Assembly (NCBI GenBank): GCA_036287865.1
Contig: CP126743.1
Coordinates: 1,488,001 to 1,552,000 of the forward strand
From: Fluviibacter phosphoraccumulans_A
GTDB taxonomy: Bacteria > Pseudomonadota > Gammaproteobacteria > Burkholderiales > Rhodocyclaceae
Reading direction: 5' to 3'
Length of the DNA: 64,000 nucleotides
The notes below the pieces were generated by a model. It was given only the letters and a program-made list of their open reading frames with translations, was not told where the DNA came from and did not search any database. A program made the position numbers and the translations under genes. Position 1 is the first letter of the stretch; the number at the start of each line of letters is the position of its first letter. Shown piece by piece: positions 1 to 9,437 of this stretch.

Positions 1-387
1 AACCATAACAGTAAGACCACCCTTGACCTTGCCAGTGATGGCACCGGTAACCAGCGAGCCGTCGTTCAGAGCGGCTTCCAGCGAGTTCCAGGCAGCGATA
101 CGTTTTGCGCGGTCACGCGACAGACGAGTTTCACCAAAACCGTCTTCGAGCGATTCAATGGCAACCTGAACGAAATCGCCTACTGCAACTTCCAGTTCGC
201 CCTGATCGTTCAGGAATTCGTGTACGGGGACATAGCTTTCGGATTTGAGGCCAGCATTAACGACCACAAAATTCTGATCCATGCGCACCACTTCAGCAGT
301 GATGACTTCACCTTGGCGCATATCCTGGCGGGCAAGGCTTTCTTCAAATAGAGCGGCAAAACTTTCAAACGTATCGGCTTGAGACAT
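1..387 (-). CDS. rpsA: 30S ribosomal protein S1, N-terminal part (runs off the window)
   Basis: S1 binds mRNA on the 30S subunit and supports translation initiation. The first 129 residues are present; the rest lies outside the window. It starts MSQADTFESFAALFEESL, followed by the first S1 repeat (residues about 20-90: MRQGEVITAEVVRMDQNFVV, then FLNDQGELEVAVGDFV) and the start of the second (GAITGKVKGGLTVMV). The ATG at 387 is preceded by an AGGAAA Shine-Dalgarno sequence. The aroA-cmk gene lies 140 bp upstream on the same strand, the usual cmk-rpsA pairing. Identification rests on the translated sequence and the context. Confidence 0.95.
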   Translation of the reverse strand, partial: MSQADTFESFAALFEESLARQDMRQGEVITAEVVRMDQNFVVVNAGLKSESYVPVHEFLNDQGELEVAVGDFVQVAIESLEDGFGETRLSRDRAKRIAAWNSLEAALNDGSLVTGAITGKVKGGLTVMV

Positions 388-527
388 GAGAGTGGTATTT
401 CCTGACAAGAACAGCACCGGCTGTGATTTACAACAGGCAACTGATCAGCTTGCTAAGGTTAAAAATGAGCAAAAAAGCTGACCCAGGCACCTGTGAGGCA
501 CCAGGATACAACCCGTTTACCGTGGGG

Positions 528-2501
528 TTATAACGCCTTGTTTCCGGACCAATCGAGCACCTGATCCACGGCTTGCGCAATGGTTAGGTGCGATGTTTCC
601 AGAAGCTTGGTATCGCCTTCTTGCCGGAGTGGTGCCACAGTTCGCGCCGCATCGCGGGCATCCCGATCTTCCAAATCCTGCAGAATGTCTCGCAGTTTAA
701 CGGAAAAACCTTTTTCCATCAACTGCTTGTGGCGTCTATCGGCCCTTACGGCCGCCGTCGCTGTTAAAAACACTTTGGTCTGGGCATCGGGAAACACCAC
801 CGAGCCCATATCGCGGCCATCGGCCACTAACCCAGGCGCCTGGCGAAACGCTCGCTGGCGCAGCAGCAAGGCCTCACGCACCGCAGGCAAAGCGCCCACC
901 GTAGAGGCCCCGATACCCATTTCTTCCGTGCGCATCTGGTCATCCACCACTTCGTCACCGAGTAGGGTCTGGCCGCCCACAAAGCGCACGAGCAGTTGCG
1001 CGGCAACTGCTGCTACAGCGGCTTCGTCTTGCCAATCGACACCCGCTTTACGCGCCGCCAAGGCGGTTAGACGGTAAAGCGCACCGGAATCCAGGTAGTG
1101 CCACCCCAACGCATCGGCCACACGTTGGGTGACGGTACCCTTGCCCGAGGCGGACGGCCCATCAATGGCAATTACCGACACAGCCGTGGTCACTTCGGCA
1201 AAGCGCTCGAAATAATCGGGAAACGTCTTGGCCGTGCAGCCCGGGTCCAGAATACGCAGCGGCGTTGCCAGCGCCATCAACGAGAAACACATGGCAATAC
1301 GATGATCGTCATAGGTTTCGATCTCGGCACAATGCAGCTCTCTCAGGTTTGCAGGCGGATACACGGTAAGCGTATCGGCGGTGGTTTCAACCTTGCCGCC
1401 TAGCTTACGGAGCTCATTGGCCATGGCATCGATACGGTCGGTTTCTTTGACGCGCCAGCTAGCAATACCCGTCAACTTGGTAGGGCCTTCGGCAAAAACC
1501 GCCACAGGCACCAGTGTCATGGCTGCATCAGGGATGGCTATGCAATCCTGTTCAATGCCTTTGAGTTTGCCACTCACGGGTGGCGCCGCTTCAATCCAGT
1601 TCGGGCCCATCGTAATACGGGCACCCATCGCGGCTAAGGCATCGGCAAAACGGACATCGCCCTGCACCGAATCTGCGCCAACACCCTCTACTCGCACCGT
1701 TCCACCGGCAATAGCGCCCAGGCCAAGGAAGTAAGAGGCGGATGAGGCATCGCCCTCCACGTAAATGACACCCGGAGATTTATAGCGTGAGCCGCCCTGC
1801 ACGGTGAACTTCTGCCAACCATCGCGCTGCGCCTCTACGCCAAAACGACGCATAGTAGCCAGGGTAATTTCAATGTACGGCTTGGAAATAAGCTCACCGA
1901 CCACTTCCACGGTGACGGTTCGATCCAGCAGCGGTAGCGCCATCAGCAGGCCGGTGAGAAACTGGCTTGATACGTTGCCTTTCACTGGCACCATGGCGGC
2001 ACTGGCATTAAGCGCAGCGGGCTTGATTTGCAGGGGTGGATAGCCATCGTTCGGCTTACCATCCACACCCAGATAGGTGACGTCTGCGCCGAGGTGACGC
2101 AGCGCATCGACCAGATCGCCAATCGGGCGCTCATGCATACGCGGCACGCCCGACAGATGGTACGAACCACCGGCCAAGGCCAATGCGGCGGTTAATGGTC
2201 TAAAAGCCGTACCCGCATTACCCAGAAACAGCTTGGCTTCTTTAACGGGAACCTTGCCCCCGCAACCTTGGACCTTGATAGCGCCCTCACCGGCAGCCGT
2301 AACCTTAACGCCCAGCTGTGCCAGCGCTTCCAGCATACGGTCGGTGTCATCCGACTTCAGCAGATCACGGACTTCAGTTTCGCCCTCTGCCAATGCAGCG
2401 AGCAGCAGAATCCGGTTAGAGAGGCTTTTGGAGCCCGGCAGACGCACGGTGCCACCGGCCGACAAGATGGCCGGCAGATCCAGGAAAGGCAAATGATTCA
2501 T
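528..2501 (-). CDS. aroA-cmk: Bifunctional EPSP synthase / cytidylate kinase fusion
   Basis: One 657-residue protein joins two enzymes. Residues 1 to about 432 are 3-phosphoshikimate 1-carboxyvinyltransferase (sixth shikimate step, shikimate-3-phosphate plus PEP to EPSP), with the substrate-site motifs FLGNAGTAFRPL, KETDRIDAM and DHRIAMCF. From about residue 436 comes CMP/dCMP kinase with the P-loop GPSASGKG and the CMP-site region DGRDMGSVVFPDA. The fusion is known in Burkholderiales. The ATG overlaps the tyrA stop codon by one base (TAATG), so the two are translationally coupled. Both halves have normal length and no lesion is seen. Confidence 0.96.
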   Translation of the reverse strand: MNHLPFLDLPAILSAGGTVRLPGSKSLSNRILLLAALAEGETEVRDLLKSDDTDRMLEALAQLGVKVTAAGEGAIKVQGCGGKVPVKEAKLFLGNAGTAFRPLTAALALAGGSYHLSGVPRMHERPIGDLVDALRHLGADVTYLGVDGKPNDGYPPLQIKPAALNASAAMVPVKGNVSSQFLTGLLMALPLLDRTVTVEVVGELISKPYIEITLATMRRFGVEAQRDGWQKFTVQGGSRYKSPGVIYVEGDASSASYFLGLGAIAGGTVRVEGVGADSVQGDVRFADALAAMGARITMGPNWIEAAPPVSGKLKGIEQDCIAIPDAAMTLVPVAVFAEGPTKLTGIASWRVKETDRIDAMANELRKLGGKVETTADTLTVYPPANLRELHCAEIETYDDHRIAMCFSLMALATPLRILDPGCTAKTFPDYFERFAEVTTAVSVIAIDGPSASGKGTVTQRVADALGWHYLDSGALYRLTALAARKAGVDWQDEAAVAAVAAQLLVRFVGGQTLLGDEVVDDQMRTEEMGIGASTVGALPAVREALLLRQRAFRQAPGLVADGRDMGSVVFPDAQTKVFLTATAAVRADRRHKQLMEKGFSVKLRDILQDLEDRDARDAARTVAPLRQEGDTKLLETSHLTIAQAVDQVLDWSGNKAL

Positions 2502-3361
2502 TAGTGGGACCAGTTCTGGCGCGCATCACGCGCGTTGGTATAAATAGCAGCAAGGGCTTCGTCATCGCTATTGACCAGTGCCTGACGCAAACGCATCAGC
2601 GCAGCGCCGTAGCGATCGAGCTCGGCCAGCAAAGCCATGCGATTCGCTAGCGAAATGTCGCGCCACATTTCCGGGTGGCTACCGGCAATGCGGGTGAAAT
2701 CACGAAAGCCCGCCGCCGCATAATCAAAGAGTTGATCGGCATTGGGACGACGCGCAAATTCATCAACCAGGGCATAGGCCAGCAAATGCGGCAAGTGGCT
2801 CACGGCAGCAAACACACGATCATGCGTCTCTGCATCTAGAATGCGCACATCGGCACCACACAGCTCCCAGGCACGTTTTATTTTTTCAATGTCTTCGCCC
2901 GAATTCTCTAGCAGCGGGGTGAGCACGACTTTGCGTCCCTGGTAGAGATCGGCTTTAGAGGCAGCTGCCCCACTGGTTTCTGCCCCCGCAATCGGGTGCC
3001 CGGGCACAAATTGATTGATCTTGTTACCAAAGGCAGCGCGTGCAGCTTCCACCACATCACTCTTGGTGCTGCCCGCATCGGTCACTATCGTCTGCGGTCC
3101 CAGATAGGGTGCAATACGCTGAAAAATTTCCGGCATCTGCCCAACCGGGGTTGCCACCAGAATCAGATCTGCTTCGCGCACATCGGTACCGGGGTTAATG
3201 CCGACTTCATCGATGATGCCGAGGTCATAGGCTTCCTTCAGGCTTTTAGGGGTGCGACCAAAACCGATGATTTTGTCAGCCGCTTTAGCGGCTTTCAGGC
3301 CGCGCGCAAAAGACGCGCCAATCAGCCCTACACCGAAAATCAGAACCTTGCCGAAGTGCAT
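2501..3361 (-). CDS. tyrA: Prephenate dehydrogenase
   Basis: NAD(P)-dependent oxidative decarboxylation of prephenate to 4-hydroxyphenylpyruvate, the tyrosine branch. The 286-residue protein opens with a Rossmann nucleotide-binding motif (IFGVGLIGASFARG, residues about 8-21). It has the HPIAGAETSG prephenate-site segment and the all-alpha dimerisation domain with HLPHLLAYAL. No chorismate mutase domain is fused to it; that activity sits in pheA. It lies between hisC and aroA-cmk in one minus-strand run with 22-bp and 1-bp junctions, consistent with a single aromatic amino-acid transcript. Confidence 0.95.
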   Translation of the reverse strand: MHFGKVLIFGVGLIGASFARGLKAAKAADKIIGFGRTPKSLKEAYDLGIIDEVGINPGTDVREADLILVATPVGQMPEIFQRIAPYLGPQTIVTDAGSTKSDVVEAARAAFGNKINQFVPGHPIAGAETSGAAASKADLYQGRKVVLTPLLENSGEDIEKIKRAWELCGADVRILDAETHDRVFAAVSHLPHLLAYALVDEFARRPNADQLFDYAAAGFRDFTRIAGSHPEMWRDISLANRMALLAELDRYGAALMRLRQALVNSDDEALAAIYTNARDARQNWSH

Positions 3362-3383
3362 TGAGATGCCCTCTTAAGCGTAT

Positions 3384-4475
3384 TTATTTAATGGCGACTG
3401 CGAGCGCTTCAAGGAAGCGCGCATTCTCGGCTTGCGTACCAATGGTCACGCGCAGCCAATCGTGCATGGCATAGCCCGCCAGCGGACGGACAATCACGCC
3501 TTGCTTGAGCAAGCGCTGATTCACGCCCGCTGCATCGACCACATGAAATGTCACAAAGTTGGCGTGCGACGGCAGATACTTCAAACCGAGCTGATCCAGA
3601 CCAGCGATAATCTGCTGCATACCCGATTGATTCAGTTCAAAACTCTGTGCCAGAAACTCACTATCTTCCAGCACTGCAATGGCACCCGCGAGCGCCAGGT
3701 TATTGCAGTTGAATGGTTGGCGCACACGATTCATCAGATCGGCGACTGCAGGCGTAGCTAATGCGTAACCAATACGCAGCCCGGCCATGCCGTAAATTTT
3801 GGAGAAGGTGCGGGTGATCACCAGGTGATCAAATTCCTTGAGCCACTCGGTAGTATCGACACGGTGTTCTGGTACCAGATACTCGTTATAGGCTTCATCC
3901 AGCACCACGATAATGTCGCGCGGCAAACTGGCGATAAAGGCTTTGAGTTCATCGTACGGCAGGAAGGTGCCCGTCGGGTTGTTCGGGTTGGCGATCCAGA
4001 CAATGCGGGTGTCTTCGCGCACAGCAGCGCGCATCGCTGGCAGATCATGGGCAAAATCTTTAGCGGCGGCGGCAATATATTCACCGCCTACGCCCATGGT
4101 TGCCAGTGGATAGACTGCAAAAGCATGCGCTGAAAAGACTGCCGAACGACCGGGTGCCAGAAACACCTGGGCAATTAATTCGAGCACATCATTAGAGCCA
4201 TTGCCCAGCACAATCTGGCTGGCATCTACGCCATTGTGTTTGGCGAGCGCGGCCTTCAGCTCGAAGTCATCCGGGTAACGCGCCAGACCATCAATGGCAT
4301 CCTGAACAGCGGCGCGTACTTTGGGGCTCATGCCCAATGGGTTTTCATTTGACGCCAGTTTGATAATCGATTCAACCGGCAAACCCAGCTCGCGTGCCAC
4401 TTCGGTAATTGGCTTACCCGGCTGATAGGGCGCAATCTTCTTGATATTGGATAAAGCGTGGTCGAGCAGACTCAT
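3384..4475 (-). CDS. hisC: Histidinol-phosphate / aromatic aminotransferase
   Basis: Class I/II PLP aminotransferase that converts imidazole acetol phosphate, and in such clusters probably also aromatic 2-oxo acids. Visible motifs are SNENPLGMSP, NPNNPTGTFLPYDE, the Asp/Tyr segment VVLDEAYNEY, and the PLP lysine in TRTFSKIYGMAGLRIGYA. I prefer the ATG at 4475 (MSLLDHALSNIKKI) over an in-frame TTG at 4484, because the former gives the usual HisC start. Lying between pheA and tyrA it probably serves phenylalanine/tyrosine transamination as well as histidine synthesis (inference from context). Confidence 0.92.
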   Translation of the reverse strand: MSLLDHALSNIKKIAPYQPGKPITEVARELGLPVESIIKLASNENPLGMSPKVRAAVQDAIDGLARYPDDFELKAALAKHNGVDASQIVLGNGSNDVLELIAQVFLAPGRSAVFSAHAFAVYPLATMGVGGEYIAAAAKDFAHDLPAMRAAVREDTRIVWIANPNNPTGTFLPYDELKAFIASLPRDIIVVLDEAYNEYLVPEHRVDTTEWLKEFDHLVITRTFSKIYGMAGLRIGYALATPAVADLMNRVRQPFNCNNLALAGAIAVLEDSEFLAQSFELNQSGMQQIIAGLDQLGLKYLPSHANFVTFHVVDAAGVNQRLLKQGVIVRPLAGYAMHDWLRVTIGTQAENARFLEALAVAIK

Positions 4476-4490
4476 AACGTGCAATCAATC

Positions 4491-5603
4491 TCAGTAAACA
4501 GCAATCGGATAAGAACCCAGCACTTTAAGATAAGCTGCATCCGCTGCCAGCTTCTCTAATGCGCCTTTCACCGGCGCTGCGTCGGCATGGCCTTCGATAT
4601 CGACAAAGAAAACGTATTCCCACAACGCATGACGCGCCGGGCGCGATTCCAGACGGGTCATCGAAACGCCCGCTTGGGCCAGCGGCGCCAACAACGACTG
4701 CAGTGCACCCGTACGATTCGGTGTCGACAGAATCAGCGAAGTTTTATCCTGACCAGACACGCCCGCGGCAAAACGACCCAGCACCAGGAAACGGGTGGTG
4801 TTATTCGGTTCATCTTCAATGTTGCTAGCCAGATGCGGCAACTGATAACGTTCAGCAGCGGCTTCACCGGCAATGGCAGCAATGCTCGGATCTTCTGCAG
4901 CACGACGCGCGGCCTCGGCGTTACTCGCAACAGGTATACGCGGCACATCCGGCAGATTGCGATTTAACCACTCATGGCACTGTGCCAGCGACTGGGCATG
5001 TGACAGCACCTGCTTGATCTCACCCAGGCCTGACGCACGGGACAATAGGTTCTGGTGAATACGCACCACGACTTCGCCACAAATCTTGAGCGAGGTACCA
5101 AGCAGTAAATCCAGTGTGCGCCCAATAGCGCCTTCGGTCGAATTTTCGACAGGCACCACGGCGTAATCGGCATGCCCTGCTTCCACTTCACGGAAGACGT
5201 CGTCAATCGATGCTTGCGGCAACAGACGTACGGCATGACTAAACTGTTTAACGGCGGCAGACTCCGAGAACGTACCAAGGGGGCCGAGGAAGGCAACGCT
5301 AATTGGCTGTTCTAGCGCCAGACAGGCCGACATGACCTCACGAAACAAACGGGTAATGGTTTCGTTAGCTAATGGCCCCTGATTCAGCTCTTGGAGACGA
5401 CGCAGCACCTGTGCCTCGCGCTCCGGACGATAGATGAAACCATCGTCGCCAAAGCGCGCTTTAATCTCGCCCACTTCGCGGGCACACTGGGCACGGCGAT
5501 TAAGCAGTTCCAGCAAGGTGCTATCAATGCCATCAATCTGCTCACGCACAACCGCCAGCGCTTCCTGGATCGTCTGCCCCGAATTCTTATCTGATGACAT
5601 CAC
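4491..5603 (-). CDS. pheA: Chorismate mutase / prephenate dehydratase (P-protein)
   Basis: Converts chorismate to prephenate and then phenylpyruvate. The 370-residue protein has a chorismate mutase domain of the AroQ type (residues about 15-95, VREQIDGIDSTLLELLNRRA), a prephenate dehydratase domain (VAFLGPLGTFSESAA through VPVENSTEGAIGRTLDLL), and a C-terminal ACT domain with the phenylalanine-binding GALQSLL and ESRP motifs, so feedback inhibition by phenylalanine is expected. It lies 33 bp downstream of serC and just upstream of hisC, in the usual betaproteobacterial order. Confidence 0.96.
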   Translation of the reverse strand: MMSSDKNSGQTIQEALAVVREQIDGIDSTLLELLNRRAQCAREVGEIKARFGDDGFIYRPEREAQVLRRLQELNQGPLANETITRLFREVMSACLALEQPISVAFLGPLGTFSESAAVKQFSHAVRLLPQASIDDVFREVEAGHADYAVVPVENSTEGAIGRTLDLLLGTSLKICGEVVVRIHQNLLSRASGLGEIKQVLSHAQSLAQCHEWLNRNLPDVPRIPVASNAEAARRAAEDPSIAAIAGEAAAERYQLPHLASNIEDEPNNTTRFLVLGRFAAGVSGQDKTSLILSTPNRTGALQSLLAPLAQAGVSMTRLESRPARHALWEYVFFVDIEGHADAAPVKGALEKLAADAAYLKVLGSYPIAVY

Positions 5604-5636
5604 CCTCTCCTTGCTGACTGCCGGTGAATAAATAAA

Positions 5637-6737
5637 TTAGCCGTGGCGACGCATGAAGTCGTTCATGAAAGTCACCAGGGCTTGTACGCCTTCCATCGGC
5701 ATGGCGTTGTAAATCGAGGCACGCATACCGCCGACCAGTTTGTGGCCCTTGAGTGCCAACAGACCGGCCTTATCCGATTCTTCCAGGAAGAGCGAATCCA
5801 GCGCTTTATCTTTCAACGTAAAGGGCACATTCATCCATGAACGGCAATCGGTCGCGATGTTGTTCGTATAGAAACCACCGCTGCCGTCGATGGTTTTGTA
5901 GAGCAGTTCAGCCTTGGCCTGATTCACCTTGGCAATGGCCGGCAAGCCGCCCTGCTTGAGCAGCCACTGGAACACTAGGCCTGACATGTAAATGCCAAAG
6001 GTCGGTGGCGTGTTGAGCATAGAGGTATTCTTTTCCTGTTCAGCATAATCCATCAATGCCGGAATTGCTTTCGATGCTTTACCCAGCAGATCTTTACGCA
6101 CGATTACCAGTGTGACACCGGCCGGGCCGATGTTCTTCTGAGCGCCTACGTAGATCAGTCCATAGTTCCGCACATTAATGGGGCGCGACAGAATGTTTGA
6201 TGACATGTCAGCAACCAGCGGTACGCCGGGCTGTACAGCGGCACCCAACTGCTTGAGGTCGAATACTTCAACACCACCGATGGTTTCGTTACTGCAGAAG
6301 TGCAGGTATTTGGCCTTCGGATTCAAAGTCATTGATGCCGGATCAACCAGACGCGTAAAGCCACTCTCAGCACTGGTACCGGCTTCGCAAATCGCATCGC
6401 CATAAAGTCGCTGGCCCGCCTTAACGGCTTTTTCCGACCAGGCACCTGTGGTGAGATAGTCAGCTGAACCACCATCCAGAATGTTCATCGGAATCTGCGA
6501 GAACTGGAGTGTGGCACCACCCTGCAGGAACAGGATGGCGTAGTCTTCCGGGATATCCATCAGCTTGCGCAGATCGGCAATGACTTGCTCGTAGATACCC
6601 GTGTAGATCTTGCCACGGTGACTCATTTCCATCACGCCACAACCGGCACCATGCCAATCGGGCAACTCTTCCCGTACCTGCTCAAGCACCGCCAGCGGTA
6701 TAGTGGCGGGGCCTGCAGCAAAATTCCAGTAACGCAT
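5637..6737 (-). CDS. serC: Phosphoserine aminotransferase
   Basis: PLP enzyme that makes 3-phosphoserine from 3-phosphohydroxypyruvate (serine synthesis); it also acts in pyridoxal phosphate synthesis in many proteobacteria. The 366-residue protein begins MRYWNFAAGPATIPLAVLEQ and carries the PLP-lysine motif IYVGAQKNIGPAG and the MRASIYNAMP segment near the C-terminus. Length matches the family. It is 18 bp downstream of gyrA and upstream of pheA. Confidence 0.96.
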   Translation of the reverse strand: MRYWNFAAGPATIPLAVLEQVREELPDWHGAGCGVMEMSHRGKIYTGIYEQVIADLRKLMDIPEDYAILFLQGGATLQFSQIPMNILDGGSADYLTTGAWSEKAVKAGQRLYGDAICEAGTSAESGFTRLVDPASMTLNPKAKYLHFCSNETIGGVEVFDLKQLGAAVQPGVPLVADMSSNILSRPINVRNYGLIYVGAQKNIGPAGVTLVIVRKDLLGKASKAIPALMDYAEQEKNTSMLNTPPTFGIYMSGLVFQWLLKQGGLPAIAKVNQAKAELLYKTIDGSGGFYTNNIATDCRSWMNVPFTLKDKALDSLFLEESDKAGLLALKGHKLVGGMRASIYNAMPMEGVQALVTFMNDFMRRHG

Positions 6738-6755
6738 CTTGTTTAGTCCGATGAA

Positions 6756-9320
6756 TTAATTTTCTTCTTCGTCGTCTGTTTCAACGATCTTTTCCAGACC
6801 GGCCAGCTTCTCGCCGTCATCCAGCGAGATCAGCGTGACGCCTTGTGTGGCGCGACCCAGTTCACGAATTTCCTTCACACGCGTACGGATCAGCACGCCA
6901 CCGGTGGTGATGAGCATGATTTCGTCTTCGTCGCTCACCAGTTTGGCAGCAACGACACGACCGTTACGGGCGCTATCAGCAATCGCCTTAACGCCTTGCG
7001 TACCGCGACCTGAGTGACGGAAATCAGCCAGCGCCGTGCGCTTACCGAAACCATTTTCGGTAGCAACCAGCACGGTTTCGGAATCATCATGCGCCACCAG
7101 TAGCGACAACACGTTCTGATCCTTCTGCAGCTTCATGCCGCGCACACCACGGGCCGGACGACCCATCGGACGCACATCTTCTTCGTCGAACCAGACGGCT
7201 TTACCGGCATCCGACACCAGCATGATGTCGTTGCTACCGGAGGTAAGCAGCGCGCCAATCAGATAATCACTTTCATCCAGCGCTACAGCGATAATGCCGG
7301 CCTTACGAGGGTTCGAGAAGTCAGACAATGGTGTCTTCTTCACAGTACCCTGCGAGGTCGCCATAAATACGTAGCGGTCTTCGGCGAATTCCTTCACCGG
7401 CAGAATGGCGTTGATCTTTTCGCCTTCGTCCAGCGGGAACATGTTGACGATTGGCTTGCCGCGTGAGATACGCGAACCCTGCGGTACTTCATATACCTTC
7501 AGCCAATAACAACGGCCACGGTTGCTGAAGCACAGGATGTAATCGTGCGTGTTAGCCACGAACAGGTGCTCGACGAAATCGTCGTCTTTAATCGCTGCCG
7601 CCTGTTTGCCACGGCCACCACGACGCTGTGCGCGGTAATCGGTGAGCGGCTGGCTCTTGATGTAACCGGTGTGCGACAGGGTCACAACCATATCCTGCGG
7701 AGCAATCAGATCTTCCACACCCAGATCCTGGGTATGGGTCACGATTTCAGAGCGACGCTTGTCTTTGGTACCAATCACGAACTGTTCACGCACTTCATTC
7801 AGTTCCTGCGCGATGATTTCGGTAACACGTGCCGCATTAGAAAGGATGTCGATCAGATCGGCAATCTTTTCCATCACTTCGCGATATTCGTTAACGATCT
7901 TGTCTTGTTCCAGACCGGTCAGGCGTTGCAGACGCAGTTCCAGAATGGCTTGCGCCTGGATGTCCGACATGCTGTAACCCTTGGCCGACATGCCGTACTC
8001 TGGCGACAGACCTTCAGGGCGCGACGCTTCTGCTGCTGCGCGCTTGAGCATTTCTTCAACAACCGGGCTCTTCCAGGTGCGCGACATCAGACCTACCTTG
8101 GCATCCGCCGGAGTCGGCGCCGCCTTGATCAGGGCAATGATTTCGTCCACATTCGACAGCGCAACGGCTAGGCCTTCAAGAATGTGGCCACGATCACGTG
8201 CTTTACGCAATTCGAATACGTTACGGCGTGTAACCACTTCGCGGCGGTGCGCCAGGAAGCATTCCAGCATCTGCTTCAGATTCAGCAAACGGGGCTGGCC
8301 ATCAACCAGTGCCACCATGTTCATGCCGAAGGTGTCTTGCAGCTGCGTCATCTTGTACAGGTTGTTCAAGATGATGTCGGGGATCTCGCCACGCTTGAGT
8401 TCGATCACGACGCGCATACCGGATTTATCCGACTCATCGCGGATTTCCGAAATACCTTCGATCTTCTTCTCGTTGACCAGCTCGGCAATCTTCTCGAGCA
8501 AGGTACGCTTGTTCACCTGGTACGGCAGTTCATCAACGATGATCGACTGACGGTTACCCGACTTATCCAGATCTTCGAAGTGCGTCTTGGCGCGCATCAC
8601 CACACGACCACGGCCGGTGCGATAACCATCACGAACGCCCGAGATGCCATAAATAATGCCGGCCGTCGGGAAGTCTGGTGCCGGAACGATATCAATCAGC
8701 TGATCAATCGTCAGATCCGGGTTTTCCAGCAACGCTAGACATGCGGCGATCACTTCCGACAGGTTGTGCGGCGGGATATTCGTTGCCATACCCACGGCAA
8801 TACCCGACGAACCATTAATCAGCAGGTTCGGAATACGGGCAGGCAGAATCAGCGGCTCTTGTTCGGAACCATCATAGTTCGGTCCGAAGTCGACGGTTTC
8901 TTTATCAATATCGGCGAGCAGTTCATGGCCGATATTGGCCATACGCACTTCCGTGTAACGCATCGCAGCGGCGTTATCGCCATCGACCGAACCGAAGTTA
9001 CCCTGACCATCTACCAGCATGTAACGCAGCGAGAAATCCTGCGCCATACGAACAATCGTGTCGTACACCGCGGTATCGCCGTGCGGGTGATATTTACCAA
9101 TAACGTCACCGACCACACGGGCCGATTTCTTATAAGCCTTGTTCCAGTCGTTGTTCAGCTTGTGCATGGCAAACAGCACCCGACGGTGCACCGGCTTCAG
9201 GCCGTCTCCCACATCCGGCAGCGCACGGCCAACGATCACGCTCATGGCGTAATCGAGGTACGAGCGACGCATTTCGTCTTCGAGGCTAATCGGTAGTGTT
9301 TCTTTGGCAAAATTGTCCAT
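6756..9320 (-). CDS. gyrA: DNA gyrase subunit A
   Basis: Breakage-reunion subunit of the type IIA topoisomerase that negatively supercoils DNA. The catalytic tyrosine lies in AAAMRYTEVRM. The quinolone-determining region reads HPHGDTAVYDTIVRMAQ, with Thr at the position equal to E. coli Ser83 and Asp at position 87. The GyrA box appears as QRRGGRGK and is followed by the six-bladed C-terminal DNA-wrapping domain and an acidic tail (VETDDEEEN). I choose the ATG at 9320 (MDNFAKETLPISLEDEMR). A TTG seven codons upstream is in frame but gives an atypical N-terminus. No lesion is seen in 854 residues. Confidence 0.96.
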   Translation of the reverse strand: MDNFAKETLPISLEDEMRRSYLDYAMSVIVGRALPDVGDGLKPVHRRVLFAMHKLNNDWNKAYKKSARVVGDVIGKYHPHGDTAVYDTIVRMAQDFSLRYMLVDGQGNFGSVDGDNAAAMRYTEVRMANIGHELLADIDKETVDFGPNYDGSEQEPLILPARIPNLLINGSSGIAVGMATNIPPHNLSEVIAACLALLENPDLTIDQLIDIVPAPDFPTAGIIYGISGVRDGYRTGRGRVVMRAKTHFEDLDKSGNRQSIIVDELPYQVNKRTLLEKIAELVNEKKIEGISEIRDESDKSGMRVVIELKRGEIPDIILNNLYKMTQLQDTFGMNMVALVDGQPRLLNLKQMLECFLAHRREVVTRRNVFELRKARDRGHILEGLAVALSNVDEIIALIKAAPTPADAKVGLMSRTWKSPVVEEMLKRAAAEASRPEGLSPEYGMSAKGYSMSDIQAQAILELRLQRLTGLEQDKIVNEYREVMEKIADLIDILSNAARVTEIIAQELNEVREQFVIGTKDKRRSEIVTHTQDLGVEDLIAPQDMVVTLSHTGYIKSQPLTDYRAQRRGGRGKQAAAIKDDDFVEHLFVANTHDYILCFSNRGRCYWLKVYEVPQGSRISRGKPIVNMFPLDEGEKINAILPVKEFAEDRYVFMATSQGTVKKTPLSDFSNPRKAGIIAVALDESDYLIGALLTSGSNDIMLVSDAGKAVWFDEEDVRPMGRPARGVRGMKLQKDQNVLSLLVAHDDSETVLVATENGFGKRTALADFRHSGRGTQGVKAIADSARNGRVVAAKLVSDEDEIMLITTGGVLIRTRVKEIRELGRATQGVTLISLDDGEKLAGLEKIVETDDEEEN

Positions 9321-9437
9321 AAAGCTTTCGTGACAGGGCAAAAAATGGTACGGTTCAGAAACTTTCTGGTAAAAATCGGGTGCTTAGACAGCAAAACTGC
9401 CAGAAACCGGTATCCGGAAAAATTGTTCAAGTTTAAC

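Noticed and set aside
8184..8738. Long plus-strand frame opposite gyrA
   Set aside because: It is the antisense of a highly conserved gyrA region with no ribosome-binding site or recognisable protein; the gyrA reading explains it.
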